Part shown: in pieces, positions 1 through 5,885 of the stretch
Layout: each line of letters begins with the position of its first letter
How positions within the stretch are numbered: the first letter of the stretch is position 1
From: SAR202 cluster bacterium
GTDB lineage: Bacteria; Chloroflexota; Dehalococcoidia; Lucifugimonadales; UBA2985
NCBI GenBank assembly: GCA_009391535.1
Contig: VFHP01000007.1
Coordinates: forward strand, 1 to 64,000
Length of the DNA: 64,000 nt
Direction of reading: 5' to 3'
The notes under the pieces: generated by a model
Database searches by the model: none
What the model saw: only the letters and a program-made list of their open reading frames with translations
What the model was told of the DNA's origin: nothing
Translations under genes and position numbers: made by a program

Positions 1-20
1 CATTCACGAAAGGTAACAAT

Positions 21-254
21 ATGACTAACAAAAAAAACTTTGACGTTCTGGCTATCCACCCAGTAACAGGCCGAGAGACTACATTCTGCACTGTTGGGCA
101 GGATTCGCTATTCACCAACGAACATGGTGAAACACGTTTCCGTTACAATCACCGTTATAATGATGTTGAGACCATCAGCGTTACAGAAGTGCCACAATTC
201 AAGATGGATGCAATGTTTCGATACTTTGAGAAGTACGGAACCGCCAACGAGTAG
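21..254 (+). CDS. hypothetical early protein (77 aa)
   Basis: I do not recognise this 77-residue soluble protein. It is mixed charged and aromatic (FRYNHRYND, FRYFEKYG) with no signal peptide or membrane segment. The start follows a CGAAAGGTAA ribosome site, the same leader used by most early genes here, which supports translation. Its promoter would lie left of the window. Confidence 0.7.
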   Translation: MTNKKNFDVLAIHPVTGRETTFCTVGQDSLFTNEHGETRFRYNHRYNDVETISVTEVPQFKMDAMFRYFEKYGTANE

Positions 255-370
255 ATGGGTAGCGTGTAGCTATTCCTGAGTGAAGGTTTAACACTATAAC
301 AATAACCACTCAAGCCTAAGAGAATAACAATGGCCAACACAACTACACTATACTAGAAAAGGTTTATCTT

Positions 371-652
371 ATGTACAATCACAATCCTAGAATCACTTGC
401 AACGATGGCTTTAATATCAGCGTACAGGCTCACGATGGTAGCTACTGCCAACGTAACACAGCAGGCAACCTGCTTACTGTAGAGTGTGGATTTCCTACCA
501 CTACACCAAAGACAGCAGAGCTACGCAACTATGCAGAGCTGTGCGGTACTAGCGACTACACCGAGACCGTTTATGGTTTCGTGCCGATTGAGGTAGTACA
601 GGCAGAGCTTGACGCTCACGGTGGTATAGTTGACGGATGCTTGCCGTCTTAG
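371..652 (+). CDS. hypothetical early protein (93 aa)
   Basis: Unrecognised 93-residue protein. Three Cys residues are scattered (TCNDG, YCQRN, VECGF) and the C-terminal half is acidic. The start follows AAAAGGTTTATCTT, an acceptable early-type ribosome site. It is the last gene before repeat element 709-738. The 116 bases separating it from the previous gene contain only a weak GAGTG/CACTC hairpin. Confidence 0.65.
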   Translation: MYNHNPRITCNDGFNISVQAHDGSYCQRNTAGNLLTVECGFPTTTPKTAELRNYAELCGTSDYTETVYGFVPIEVVQAELDAHGGIVDGCLPS

Positions 653-708
653 CCTAACCAATCGCCTAGGGGCGTCACAGTACTTCGACAAAAAGACCAG
701 ATTTACTG

Positions 709-738
709 TTGACACCTGGGCGATCCGGGCGGCCCCGG
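709..738 (+). repeat. GC-hairpin boundary element, copy 1 (loop CGGC)
   Basis: TTGACA (709-714), ten bases, then CCGGG-CGGC-CCCGG (725-738), followed by an A/T-rich tract with seven T. It sits between a finished gene and the promoter at 779 and could act as a terminator. It is the first of nine copies. Confidence 0.75.
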
Positions 739-778
739 AAAAACTTTGCTTTTTTTCTGGATTTTTAGCTAAAGCCTA

Positions 779-806
779 TTGACATTTCTGCCGATCTATG
801 TATAAT
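779..806 (+). promoter_or_regulatory. early-type promoter
   Basis: TTGACA 779-784, 16-nt spacer carrying GCCGATC, TATAAT 801-806. The upstream CTAAAGCC matches the family. It drives the small membrane gene at 845. Confidence 0.85.
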
Positions 807-844
807 AGAAGCATAACAAAAACACAACACAAAGGAAAATGAAA

Positions 845-952
845 ATGGCACAATTAGAAATTCTCTCGAAGATTATCGTTTCAACCGGCATTATTGTATC
901 AATCGCAACGCTTGGGGCACACATTATTTATTTCAATATTTTTGAAAAATAG
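845..952 (+). CDS. tiny membrane protein (35 aa)
   Basis: A 35-residue protein starting MAQLEILSK with one hydrophobic helix (about residues 9-29) and a short charged tail, so probably an inner-membrane peptide. An ATG two codons earlier (839) lies too close to the AAAGGA site; 845 has an 8-nt spacing. It is one of about a dozen tiny single-helix proteins in the window. Function unknown. Confidence 0.6.
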   Translation: MAQLEILSKIIVSTGIIVSIATLGAHIIYFNIFEK

Positions 953-965
953 TTCAAGATACCCC

Positions 966-994
966 TTGACTTTTGCCGATAGTTATAGTATAAT
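966..994 (+). promoter_or_regulatory. early-type promoter
   Basis: TTGACT 966-971, 17-nt spacer with GCCGATA, TATAAT 989-994, preceded by AAGATACCCC. It drives the gene at 1030. Confidence 0.88.
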
Positions 995-1029
995 AAGAAC
1001 ATAACAAAACAACACAAAGGAAAGTTAAA

Positions 1030-1338
1030 ATGAAAACTGAAGCTGTTAAAAATATCTTTAATTCTGAAAACTACGGCCTTGAAGATCATACCCTATGGGT
1101 TGATAAGATTAGCGAACTCGATCCAGATGGTAACGTAATGGTTACCAAGCTGATTGCTTACGTCGTTGATCCAATCGGCAACGCTATGGTTTTCAATTAT
1201 TCGCCATACGCTCCATTGAGCGAGCTTCTGAATTCGGCCAAGGTTTGGATTCAGTGCGGTTGCCCTAGCGATTGCGATGCTTCGGGCTTTCCCCGTAAAT
1301 GGGATGAAGCATCGTTGCACGCATGGGTAGCAGGATAA
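1030..1338 (+). CDS. hypothetical early protein (102 aa)
   Basis: Unrecognised 102-residue soluble protein with regular alternating hydrophobic residues (VMVTKLIAYVVDPIG) suggesting beta strands, and a C-terminal CGCPSDC cluster that could bind metal or form disulfides. A CAAAGGAAAG ribosome site lies 7 nt upstream. It is transcribed alone from the promoter at 966. Confidence 0.7.
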   Translation: MKTEAVKNIFNSENYGLEDHTLWVDKISELDPDGNVMVTKLIAYVVDPIGNAMVFNYSPYAPLSELLNSAKVWIQCGCPSDCDASGFPRKWDEASLHAWVAG

Positions 1339-1368
1339 AAAAACTTTGGGAATTATTAAAGATTCCCC

Positions 1369-1396
1369 TTGACAAATCCGATAAGTATATTATAAT
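1369..1396 (+). promoter_or_regulatory. early-type promoter
   Basis: TTGACA 1369-1374, 16-nt spacer with CCGATA, TATAAT 1391-1396, preceded by TAAAGATTCCCC. It drives the nuclease gene at 1440. Confidence 0.9.
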
Positions 1397-1439
1397 TAAG
1401 ACATAAGCAATTAAGCACAACACAAGCAAAGGTAAAAAA

Positions 1440-1964
1440 ATGAGCTACAACGAAATCACACTTGATCAGTTAATCGACGCAGAAGGACAAGAAGGAAACA
1501 AGTCGCTTTATGGGGATCATTGCCCATCCTCTTTCGCTGCGTCAAAGATGACTTCCACAAACCGAGGAACACGCATTGAAAGCGTAGTCTTCTCACACAT
1601 TAAAAATATGGGCTTTGAAGCAACTCAAACCGTTCATACGGGCGAGTGGGATATTACGGTTGAGCTTACAGACCGCCCTGTGAGAGTTGAGGTAAAATCG
1701 GCTTTGGTGACCAATAGCAATCAGACTAATAAACGGTTTTTCTTTATGGGAATATGTCCGGAATCGTTTGAGTATATTGTTTTCGCTTTTGTTCATCCGA
1801 CCGAGGGAATCATATTGAAATGGACAACTAGCGAAAGGTTCTGGGATCAGTGGGCTTCTAAACGAAAGGAAAGCCGCAAAGGGTACAATCTTCCCGTCCC
1901 TCTGGACTTGGTACACAAACACGTTGAGCTGTTTGACATGGAAGACTTCCCAGATGAGCTATAA
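1440..1964 (+). CDS. PD-(D/E)XK nuclease-fold protein
   Basis: A 174-residue protein. A Glu in GTRIESVVF (about residue 47), then GEWDI (about 70-74) and VEVKSA (about 86-91) reproduce the E...D-x(14)-E-x-K core of restriction-endonuclease-like nucleases, with the acid and Lys on adjacent strands as the family requires. Such proteins cut or nick DNA with Mg2+. An early gene of this type could degrade host DNA or act on host elements, but the target is not readable from sequence. It is a single-gene unit with its own strong promoter and AAAGG site. Family assignment is by motif only. Confidence 0.6.
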   Translation: MSYNEITLDQLIDAEGQEGNKSLYGDHCPSSFAASKMTSTNRGTRIESVVFSHIKNMGFEATQTVHTGEWDITVELTDRPVRVEVKSALVTNSNQTNKRFFFMGICPESFEYIVFAFVHPTEGIILKWTTSERFWDQWASKRKESRKGYNLPVPLDLVHKHVELFDMEDFPDEL

Positions 1965-2003
1965 AAAACTAGGAAAAAGTTTGTCTTTTTCAAACTTTCC
2001 CTA

Positions 2004-2033
2004 TTGACAGCCACCAGCTCCGGGGCCGCCCGG
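2004..2033 (+). repeat. GC-hairpin boundary element, copy 2 (loop GCCG)
   Basis: TTGACA 2004-2009, ten bases, CCGGG-GCCG-CCCGG 2020-2033. The 14-base core is the exact reverse complement of copy 1 while the left flank keeps the same orientation. Confidence 0.75.
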
Positions 2034-2127
2034 TCGGCAATTTTTGGCACGGTATTTGCTCTATGTTAATGTGTCATCATTTTGATTTTTGGTTACCTCG
2101 TATTATACTTGTATAGTAGCATTAGGA

Positions 2128-2161
2128 CAATTTGATAACAGGTTGTATCAATTTGATAACA
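2128..2161 (+). repeat. 13-bp direct repeat, two copies
   Basis: CAATTTGATAACA occurs at 2128-2140 and 2149-2161, a 21-bp period, i.e. two helical turns on the same DNA face. This suggests a pair of protein binding sites. Confidence 0.6.
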
Positions 2162-2171
2162 CTTTTCAAGC

Positions 2172-2194
2172 CATGCCAAAACCCATGCCAAAAC
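2172..2194 (+). repeat. CATGCCAAAAC direct repeats
   Basis: CATGCCAAAAC lies at 2172-2182 and 2184-2194. A third copy lies at 11893-11903 next to GC-hairpin copy 9, so the word recurs at another cassette boundary. Confidence 0.5.
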
Positions 2195-2277
2195 ACAAAA
2201 ATTTATTTATGTTCTGAAACCCCTTGTTTTACAGGCTAATAAAAGATTATTTTATTTTATTGGCTCAATCGGCACGT

Positions 2278-2305
2278 TTGGCACGGGTAATGCACTATAT
2301 ATACT
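2278..2305 (+). promoter_or_regulatory. variant promoter
   Basis: TTGGCA 2278-2283, 16-nt spacer, TATACT 2300-2305. It lacks the CCGATA motif; the -35 lies inside a GGCACG-TTT-GGCACG repeat. It is the likely promoter of the gene at 2332. Confidence 0.5.
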
Positions 2306-2331
2306 ATAGAAAGCAATCGAAAGGAAAGATT

Positions 2332-2544
2332 ATGAACTACCAACCTTATACAATCAGAATGACCAAAGATACGCCAACCGGCATGCGTTACCTAGTGCGA
2401 TGCAATCATACAAACAAGTGGGCAATCTGTAGTTGGGTAGGTTCAACCGGAGCTGCAATAGGCAATCCTGAGTGTCAGGGCAAATACGAATATGTCATGA
2501 AAAAGTGGCATAAACTTGTAGGAAAATACGTTCGGATGACCTAA
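2332..2544 (+). CDS. hypothetical early protein (70 aa)
   Basis: Unrecognised 70-residue basic protein (MNYQPYTIRMTKDT). It contains VRCNHTNKWAICSW and a later ECQG, so three Cys plus a His that might bind zinc. The ATG at 2332 is chosen because a TCGAAAGGAAAGATT ribosome site precedes it; upstream in-frame codons have none. Confidence 0.65.
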   Translation: MNYQPYTIRMTKDTPTGMRYLVRCNHTNKWAICSWVGSTGAAIGNPECQGKYEYVMKKWHKLVGKYVRMT

Positions 2545-2600
2545 CGTGTCACGCCCATAGACGATAATAATAATATAAGAAATCAACGAAAGGAAAGATT

Positions 2601-2813
2601 ATGACTAAAAAAGATAAGCCCGAACAGGGAAAACAGTATTTGTTAATCGGTGGCTCTGACAAGCCAAGCATTGCAAACGGCAATAGCTGGAAAGAATCGG
2701 AAGTCAAAGAGATCCCAATTCATGAACAATTCGGAATGACTGTCGATGAATGGAACGCTTCCCAATCGGCTTGGGATGTGTTGCACGACATGCACGGATT
2801 AGGCGGGTTCTAA
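2601..2813 (+). CDS. hypothetical early protein (70 aa)
   Basis: Unrecognised 70-residue soluble protein, acidic at its centre, no Cys. The start has the canonical early ribosome site ACGAAAGGAAAGATT. The upstream 60 bases contain ACGATA and an AT-rich -10-like TATAAG but no clear -35, so it may be co-transcribed with the gene at 2332. Confidence 0.65.
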   Translation: MTKKDKPEQGKQYLLIGGSDKPSIANGNSWKESEVKEIPIHEQFGMTVDEWNASQSAWDVLHDMHGLGGF

Positions 2814-2850
2814 AAACTGGGAAAAACTTGTCTTTTTCAAACTTTCCCTA

Positions 2851-2885
2851 TTGACAGTGAGTCGATCCGGGCGGCCCCGGCCGGG
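2851..2885 (+). repeat. GC-hairpin boundary element, copy 3 (loop CGGC)
   Basis: TTGACA 2851-2856, ten bases, CCGGG-CGGC-CCCGG 2867-2880, then a third CCGGG arm (2881-2885) and two T-runs. Arm 2 can pair with arm 1 or arm 3. Terminator-like. Confidence 0.78.
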
Positions 2886-2924
2886 ATTTTTTGCCTTTTT
2901 TTTGAGATTTTCTAAAGATTGCCC

Positions 2925-2953
2925 TTGACAGTGGCCGATATATATGATAGACT
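2925..2953 (+). promoter_or_regulatory. early-type promoter (weaker -10)
   Basis: TTGACA 2925-2930, 17-nt spacer with GCCGATA, TAGACT 2948-2953, preceded by CTAAAGATTGCCC. It drives the tiny membrane gene at 2980. Confidence 0.75.
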
Positions 2954-2979
2954 TAAGAAGTTAACACGAAAGGAAAGCT

Positions 2980-3096
2980 ATGAGTTTTGAGTGGATGATT
3001 GAAAACGAAGAATTGATGATGTTCGTAATTGTTCCGGCGTTGTTGATTCCAGTCGGCTGGGTTGTCACAAAAATATTAAATTATTATGAGAATTAG
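2980..3096 (+). CDS. tiny membrane protein (38 aa)
   Basis: A 38-residue protein (MSFEWMIENEELMM...) with one hydrophobic segment at about residues 13-31 and an acidic N-terminus, predicted single-pass. The start follows ACGAAAGGAAAGCT. It has its own promoter. Function unknown. Confidence 0.6.
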   Translation: MSFEWMIENEELMMFVIVPALLIPVGWVVTKILNYYEN

Positions 3097-3108
3097 TTAA
3101 GATTGCTA

Positions 3109-3137
3109 TTGACAAGTGCCGATAATTATGGTATAAT
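3109..3137 (+). promoter_or_regulatory. early-type promoter
   Basis: TTGACA 3109-3114, 17-nt spacer with GCCGATA, TATAAT 3132-3137. It lies 13 bases after the preceding stop and drives the gene at 3163. Confidence 0.88.
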
Positions 3138-3162
3138 GATAAACATAACGAAAGGAAAGAAA

Positions 3163-3318
3163 ATGAAAACGAAAGAACTAAAATCACTGTTGTGGGAAGT
3201 ATGGCACAAGGCTAAGGAAGCCGGAGCATCAAGGGCAGCCACAAACGCTATTATTGACGCTATGGTTGTCATAGACAAAGAAGCAAAAAAGTCGGAAAAA
3301 GTTTCTGAAACCCCTTGA
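3163..3318 (+). CDS. hypothetical small helical protein (51 aa)
   Basis: A 51-residue Lys/Ala-rich, probably all-helical protein (MKTKELKSLLWEVWHKAK). The start is set at 3163 because it follows ACGAAAGGAAAGAAA and lies downstream of the promoter; longer readings would begin upstream of the -10. Its TGA stop lies inside the -35 hexamer of the next promoter. Confidence 0.65.
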   Translation: MKTKELKSLLWEVWHKAKEAGASRAATNAIIDAMVVIDKEAKKSEKVSETP

Positions 3319-3343
3319 CAAATACAATTTCATAAAGTAAAAT
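3315..3343 (+). promoter_or_regulatory. promoter overlapping a stop codon
   Basis: TTGACA 3315-3320, 17-nt spacer, TAAAAT 3338-3343. No CCGATA motif. The hexamer contains the stop of the preceding gene. It drives 3377-4358. Confidence 0.65.
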
Positions 3344-3376
3344 TTAGATATACAAAACACACTCGAAAGGAAAACT

Positions 3377-3811
3377 ATGCTAGACTCAACTAAACCTTAC
3401 TGCGGATTCAACAACATCGACGAACTCAATGCACACGTTGAAGGCGTGTTCGCTGAGTGCATCGAAGTTCCTAACGATTTGCTGCCTGAAAAGTATCACG
3501 ACAAGATTCGTGGTGGTCGTACGCTTGCACGCTTGAATGAATTGATTGCGGAAGAAGAAGAAACCGAAACCGCACACCAAAAAGCGAAAGCGGCAAAAGC
3601 TCGCAACATCGAAAAGCTGAGAAAGCAATTCGAGGAAAAAGCAATTTACACCACGCATAAAGGCGGTACGGATTTCGTCGATATGGAAAGTGGTTTTGAC
3701 TATGGCGAAAACGAAGCCGATGAAATTCAGCTTGCCAAAAACGAATACGCTTTTGTTCGTGGTATGGTTAACGGTGGACTGATTGAATGGGATGACTTGG
3801 AGACCGAATAA
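3377..3811 (+). CDS. hypothetical charged coiled-coil protein (144 aa)
   Basis: Unrecognised 144-residue acidic protein. A long Glu/Lys/Ala-rich stretch (about residues 53-95, EEEETETAHQKAKAAKARN) predicts a coiled coil, flanked by an N-terminal NNIDELNAHVEGVFAE helix and an acidic C-terminus. Ribosome site TCGAAAGGAAAACT. It is first in a run of four or five overlapping genes. Confidence 0.7.
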   Translation: MLDSTKPYCGFNNIDELNAHVEGVFAECIEVPNDLLPEKYHDKIRGGRTLARLNELIAEEEETETAHQKAKAAKARNIEKLRKQFEEKAIYTTHKGGTDFVDMESGFDYGENEADEIQLAKNEYAFVRGMVNGGLIEWDDLETE

Positions 3812-4110
3812 TGAATGATGGAATTTTGCCCCCGATGGGCGTTTGTATGGTTACACTTTGCAGGATATTGAAACCGTCGAACTGGCAACAGTGCGAGTGG
3901 TTTGGAGAAACCCCTGAAGGTGGAGCGATTAGTTCTATGAAGGTCGCTGTACCTACTGAGGTACTTGACGAAGCTGTAGCCGCTGGCAATTTAGATTTGC
4001 TTGAACTATGGGTAGAAGATGAATTTGGTTTTCCGTGGGTACTTGCTCACGGTGAAGATATGAGTTTTATGAGTACCGAACAATATCACGAATGGAGTAC
4101 AGAACTATGA
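3811..4110 (+). CDS. hypothetical protein (99 aa)
   Basis: Unrecognised 99-residue protein, Trp-rich and acidic at the C-terminus (LWVEDEFGFPW). Its ATG overlaps the previous TAA by one base (TAATG), so it is translationally coupled to the coiled-coil gene upstream. Confidence 0.65.
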   Translation: MNDGILPPMGVCMVTLCRILKPSNWQQCEWFGETPEGGAISSMKVAVPTEVLDEAVAAGNLDLLELWVEDEFGFPWVLAHGEDMSFMSTEQYHEWSTEL

Positions 4111-4190
4111 ACGAAGAACAGAAGCAAGCAATTATATTTTGCACGATTGCATTTATTGCCGGTTGTATTATATCGGGGTTGATACTATGA
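4107..4190 (+). CDS. tiny membrane protein (27 aa)
   Basis: A 27-residue peptide: a polar seven-residue start (MNEEQKQ), then one hydrophobic helix to the C-terminus. ATGA overlaps at both ends link it to its neighbours. Too short for homology; supported by coupling and composition. Confidence 0.5.
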   Translation: MNEEQKQAIIFCTIAFIAGCIISGLIL

Positions 4191-4354
4191 GAATGAGAAG
4201 GACACACGCCAATGAGTTGGCACGTTATTGTCAACGATTAGAAAATATTGAAAAAAGGAGATTGGAAAATGAACGACAGGCTAAAGTCAATTTTGTGGTT
4301 CGCATGTTCCGCCGGTTGGGTATCCTTCGCGGTGTTCGTGATGTCTCACTATAA
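4187..4354 (+). CDS. hypothetical Arg-rich protein (55 aa)
   Basis: A 55-residue strongly basic protein (MRMRRTHANELARYC) with a helical Arg/Glu-rich core that might bind nucleic acid. ATGA coupling to the membrane peptide fixes the start. Its 3-prime half overlaps, in another frame, a further tiny membrane-protein gene. Confidence 0.5.
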   Translation: MRMRRTHANELARYCQRLENIEKRRLENERQAKVNFVVRMFRRLGILRGVRDVSL

Positions 4355-4358
4355 ATAG
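4269..4358 (+). CDS. tiny membrane protein overlapping in another frame (29 aa)
   Basis: A 29-residue peptide (MNDRLKSILWFACSAG...) with one hydrophobic helix, read entirely within the Arg-rich gene in a different frame. A good AAAAAAGGAG ribosome site lies 8-9 nt upstream, and its composition matches the other tiny membrane proteins nearby. Moderate confidence that both frames are used. Confidence 0.4.
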   Translation: MNDRLKSILWFACSAGWVSFAVFVMSHYK

Positions 4359-4440
4359 ATGGTAAGGTCAACTCGTCGGTAAAGCGTGTGAGGGTGAGAC
4401 GAGACGCCTCCAGCCGTACCCGCCATCTATGTATTATCCA
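4355..4440 (+). ncRNA. putative small structured RNA
   Basis: An 8-bp closing stem ATAGATGG (4355-4362) with CCATCTAT (4433-4440) encloses about 70 bases containing CTCGTC/GACGAG. It lies at the end of the 3377 transcript. It could be a 3-prime UTR structure; no known family recognised. Confidence 0.35.
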
Positions 4441-4451
4441 AACCAAAGGGG

Positions 4452-4486
4452 TTGACACCGGGACGATCCGGGGCCGCCCGGCCGGG
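4452..4486 (+). repeat. GC-hairpin boundary element, copy 4 (loop GCCG)
   Basis: TTGACA 4452-4457, ten bases, CCGGG-GCCG-CCCGG 4468-4481, a third CCGGG-type arm, then seven T. It would work as an intrinsic terminator. Confidence 0.78.
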
Positions 4487-4524
4487 TTTTTTTGCTTTTT
4501 TTTGGTTTTTTGTTAAGTTTGCTA

Positions 4525-4553
4525 TTGACTCCTGCCGATATATATAGTATAAA
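4525..4553 (+). promoter_or_regulatory. early-type promoter
   Basis: TTGACT 4525-4530, 17-nt spacer with GCCGATA, TATAAA 4548-4553. The ribosome site AAAGGAGGAAG begins at the -10, so the transcript leader is very short. It drives the 22-aa gene at 4567. Confidence 0.8.
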
Positions 4554-4566
4554 GGAGGAAGTTGAT

Positions 4567-4635
4567 ATGACGTTTTTTATTTTACTGGTTTGTGCGTGTC
4601 TCGTTGGTCTTCTGGGTGCAGAAGTTTTATCGTAA
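4567..4635 (+). CDS. tiny membrane peptide (22 aa)
   Basis: A 22-residue, almost wholly hydrophobic peptide starting MTFFILLVCACLVG. A near-perfect Shine-Dalgarno (AAAGGAGG) and a dedicated promoter support expression despite the size. Transcription would start close to the ATG, so the ribosome site may be partly lost from the RNA. Confidence 0.45.
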   Translation: MTFFILLVCACLVGLLGAEVLS

Positions 4636-4651
4636 AATTTCCAAATACCCC

Positions 4652-4680
4652 TTGACAAGATCAACTCTTTATGATATAAT
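4652..4680 (+). promoter_or_regulatory. promoter for a probable leaderless gene
   Basis: TTGACA 4652-4657, 17-nt spacer lacking CCGATA, TATAAT 4675-4680. The ATG at 4687 is seven bases after the -10. Confidence 0.85.
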
Positions 4681-4686
4681 TAAATC

Positions 4687-4899
4687 ATGTTAGCAATGAC
4701 ATCAGTCGTTGCGGTTCCCTGTCGCCTTTGTAAAGAGGTGACGGATCTCACGGTTAACATCGAGGGATTCGTTGCTTGGCAAGGCGGCAAGTTGATCCAA
4801 GATGCTCTCCCCGAGCTTTCAGCGGATCAACGCGAGCTTCTCATCTCTGGCACTTGTGACAAGTGCTGGAATGAGTTGTTCGGCTCCGACGAGGAGTAG
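4687..4899 (+). CDS. small zinc-binding protein (70 aa), probably leaderless
   Basis: A 70-residue protein with CRLC near residues 12-15 and CDKC near 56-59, a spacing suited to a two-ended zinc knuckle. The first ATG lies where transcription should begin, so the mRNA would have no leader; the alternative ATG at 4696 also lacks a ribosome site. It is followed by a terminator hairpin. Function unknown. Confidence 0.6.
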   Translation: MLAMTSVVAVPCRLCKEVTDLTVNIEGFVAWQGGKLIQDALPELSADQRELLISGTCDKCWNELFGSDEE

Positions 4900-4931
4900 A
4901 ACCGCTTGACCGTCCCCTTCGGGGTGTGGAG

Positions 4932-4983
4932 TTTGGTAAGCTCTGTCGCAATCACTCAATTACCAAAAAGTTTCTTTTTTTTC
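4932..4983 (+). terminator. intrinsic terminator
   Basis: TTTGGTAA (4932-4939) pairs with TTACCAAA (4960-4967), followed by a T-rich tract to 4983. It ends the 4687 transcript. Confidence 0.7.
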
Positions 4984-4994
4984 TCAAGAACCCC

Positions 4995-5022
4995 TTGACA
5001 ACTGGCCGATATTAGTTATAAT
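4995..5022 (+). promoter_or_regulatory. early-type promoter
   Basis: TTGACA 4995-5000, 16-nt spacer with GCCGATA, TATAAT 5017-5022, preceded by CAAGAACCCC. It drives 5062-5732. Confidence 0.9.
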
Positions 5023-5061
5023 AGAGGCATACAACACATCACTCTTTGAAAGGTTTTCAAC

Positions 5062-5451
5062 ATGACCAAGTTCGACACACAAATCCACTGCGAAGAAATC
5101 ACCTCTTACGAGCCGACTGCGGCTGATTGGGCTGAGTACCACGAGTGGCTCGACTCACAAGAGGCATCAGAGCCTCTGCCGGAGCCGGAGGATTTCCAAC
5201 TGTCCGCACCCGAAGGGTGGGAAGATGACACCGATGATTCTATCGGTGAACTCGACACCACCGACGAGTACGAGTGGACGGAGGAAGCCATCGCGTGGGA
5301 AGAAGGTATGCGATCCGATAACCTCTACGACGATGAGGATTTCGCCTGCGTTGGCGACAATGAACTATATGACGATCCGTACAACGGCGAGCCGTTCGAG
5401 GATACTTACAACGATTACGACGCATGGGAGGCGTACTGCGATTATGAGTAG
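5062..5451 (+). CDS. highly acidic protein, possible DNA mimic (129 aa)
   Basis: A 129-residue protein dominated by Asp, Glu, Tyr and Trp with almost no Lys or Arg; acidic and aromatic residues alternate through the second half. Such composition is known from phage DNA-mimic inhibitors of restriction, H-NS or defence proteins, but also from unrelated acidic proteins, so a mimic role is inference. Ribosome site TGAAAGGTTTTCAAC. It is first in a three-gene run with overlaps. Confidence 0.65.
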   Translation: MTKFDTQIHCEEITSYEPTAADWAEYHEWLDSQEASEPLPEPEDFQLSAPEGWEDDTDDSIGELDTTDEYEWTEEAIAWEEGMRSDNLYDDEDFACVGDNELYDDPYNGEPFEDTYNDYDAWEAYCDYE

Positions 5452-5572
5452 TGAGATGGTTGTATTTTGGAATTGGGCGATTGTCGCCGCTGTTACATTT
5501 CCTGTTTTGTTAGGTCTTTATGATGAGTGGAGTTATGAGCGATCCAAGAGATTACCAAGAGCCAGAAAGTGA
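5444..5572 (+). CDS. small membrane protein (42 aa)
   Basis: A 42-residue protein (MSSEMVVFWNWAIVAA) with an N-terminal membrane helix (about 5-24) and a basic tail ending RSKRLPRARK, predicted single-pass. It overlaps the acidic gene by eight bases and the next gene by about 50 in another frame. GGGAGGC upstream may serve as its ribosome site. Confidence 0.45.
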   Translation: MSSEMVVFWNWAIVAAVTFPVLLGLYDEWSYERSKRLPRARK

Positions 5573-5732
5573 TGGCTCACTTGAGTTTTGGATGTGGTGC
5601 GAGGAGCAGATGGAACTAGAGGAGCAATCCAACACCTGCCCCACCGTCCTAGACGGTAGCGACATCTGCCCCAAGTGCGGCAAGCAAGGAGGAGAGTACA
5701 CGCCCACGCTCGACGCATGTGCTTTTTGCTAG
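5520..5732 (+). CDS. acidic protein with zinc-ribbon tail (70 aa)
   Basis: A 70-residue protein with an acidic N-terminal half, then CPTVLDG, CPKCG and a terminal CAFC, giving a CxxC pair arrangement typical of a zinc ribbon. The ATG at 5520 has AGG five bases upstream; 5523 and 5535 are alternatives. Last gene of the 5062 unit. Confidence 0.55.
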   Translation: MMSGVMSDPRDYQEPESDGSLEFWMWCEEQMELEEQSNTCPTVLDGSDICPKCGKQGGEYTPTLDACAFC

Positions 5733-5740
5733 AATAGGGG

Positions 5741-5775
5741 TTGACAAACCGGCGAGCCGGGGCCGCCCGGCCGGG
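5741..5775 (+). repeat. GC-hairpin boundary element, copy 5 (loop GCCG)
   Basis: TTGACA 5741-5746, ten bases, CCGGG-GCCG-CCCGG 5757-5770, third arm CCGGG and five T. AATAGGGG precedes the TTGACA, as in copies 6 and 9. Confidence 0.78.
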
Positions 5776-5851
5776 TTTTTGTCAATAGGAAAAACGGAAA
5801 AAAGGTGAAAAAAGTTTTCTGGTTTTTTCTGGAATTTTATTCAAGATCCCC

Positions 5852-5879
5852 TTGACATTTGGTCGATGTATATTATAAT
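5852..5879 (+). promoter_or_regulatory. early-type promoter of a non-coding transcript
   Basis: TTGACA 5852-5857, 16-nt spacer with GTCGATG, TATAAT 5874-5879. No ORF with a ribosome site follows; it drives the structured RNA below. Confidence 0.85.
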
Positions 5880-5885
5880 GGAGGA

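Larger units (their letters stand above)
1965..2331. other. gene-free regulatory stretch
   Basis: No gene is seen in these 367 bases. They hold GC-hairpin copy 2, a 13-bp direct repeat with a 21-bp period, two CATGCCAAAAC repeats with a 12-bp period, three GGCACG words and a promoter for the gene at 2332. It could be an operator array or an origin-like region. Confidence 0.5.

Noticed and set aside
2128-2194. CRISPR array
   Set aside because: Repeats are 11-13 bases with 1-8 base gaps, only two copies each; no array of spaced longer repeats exists in the window.
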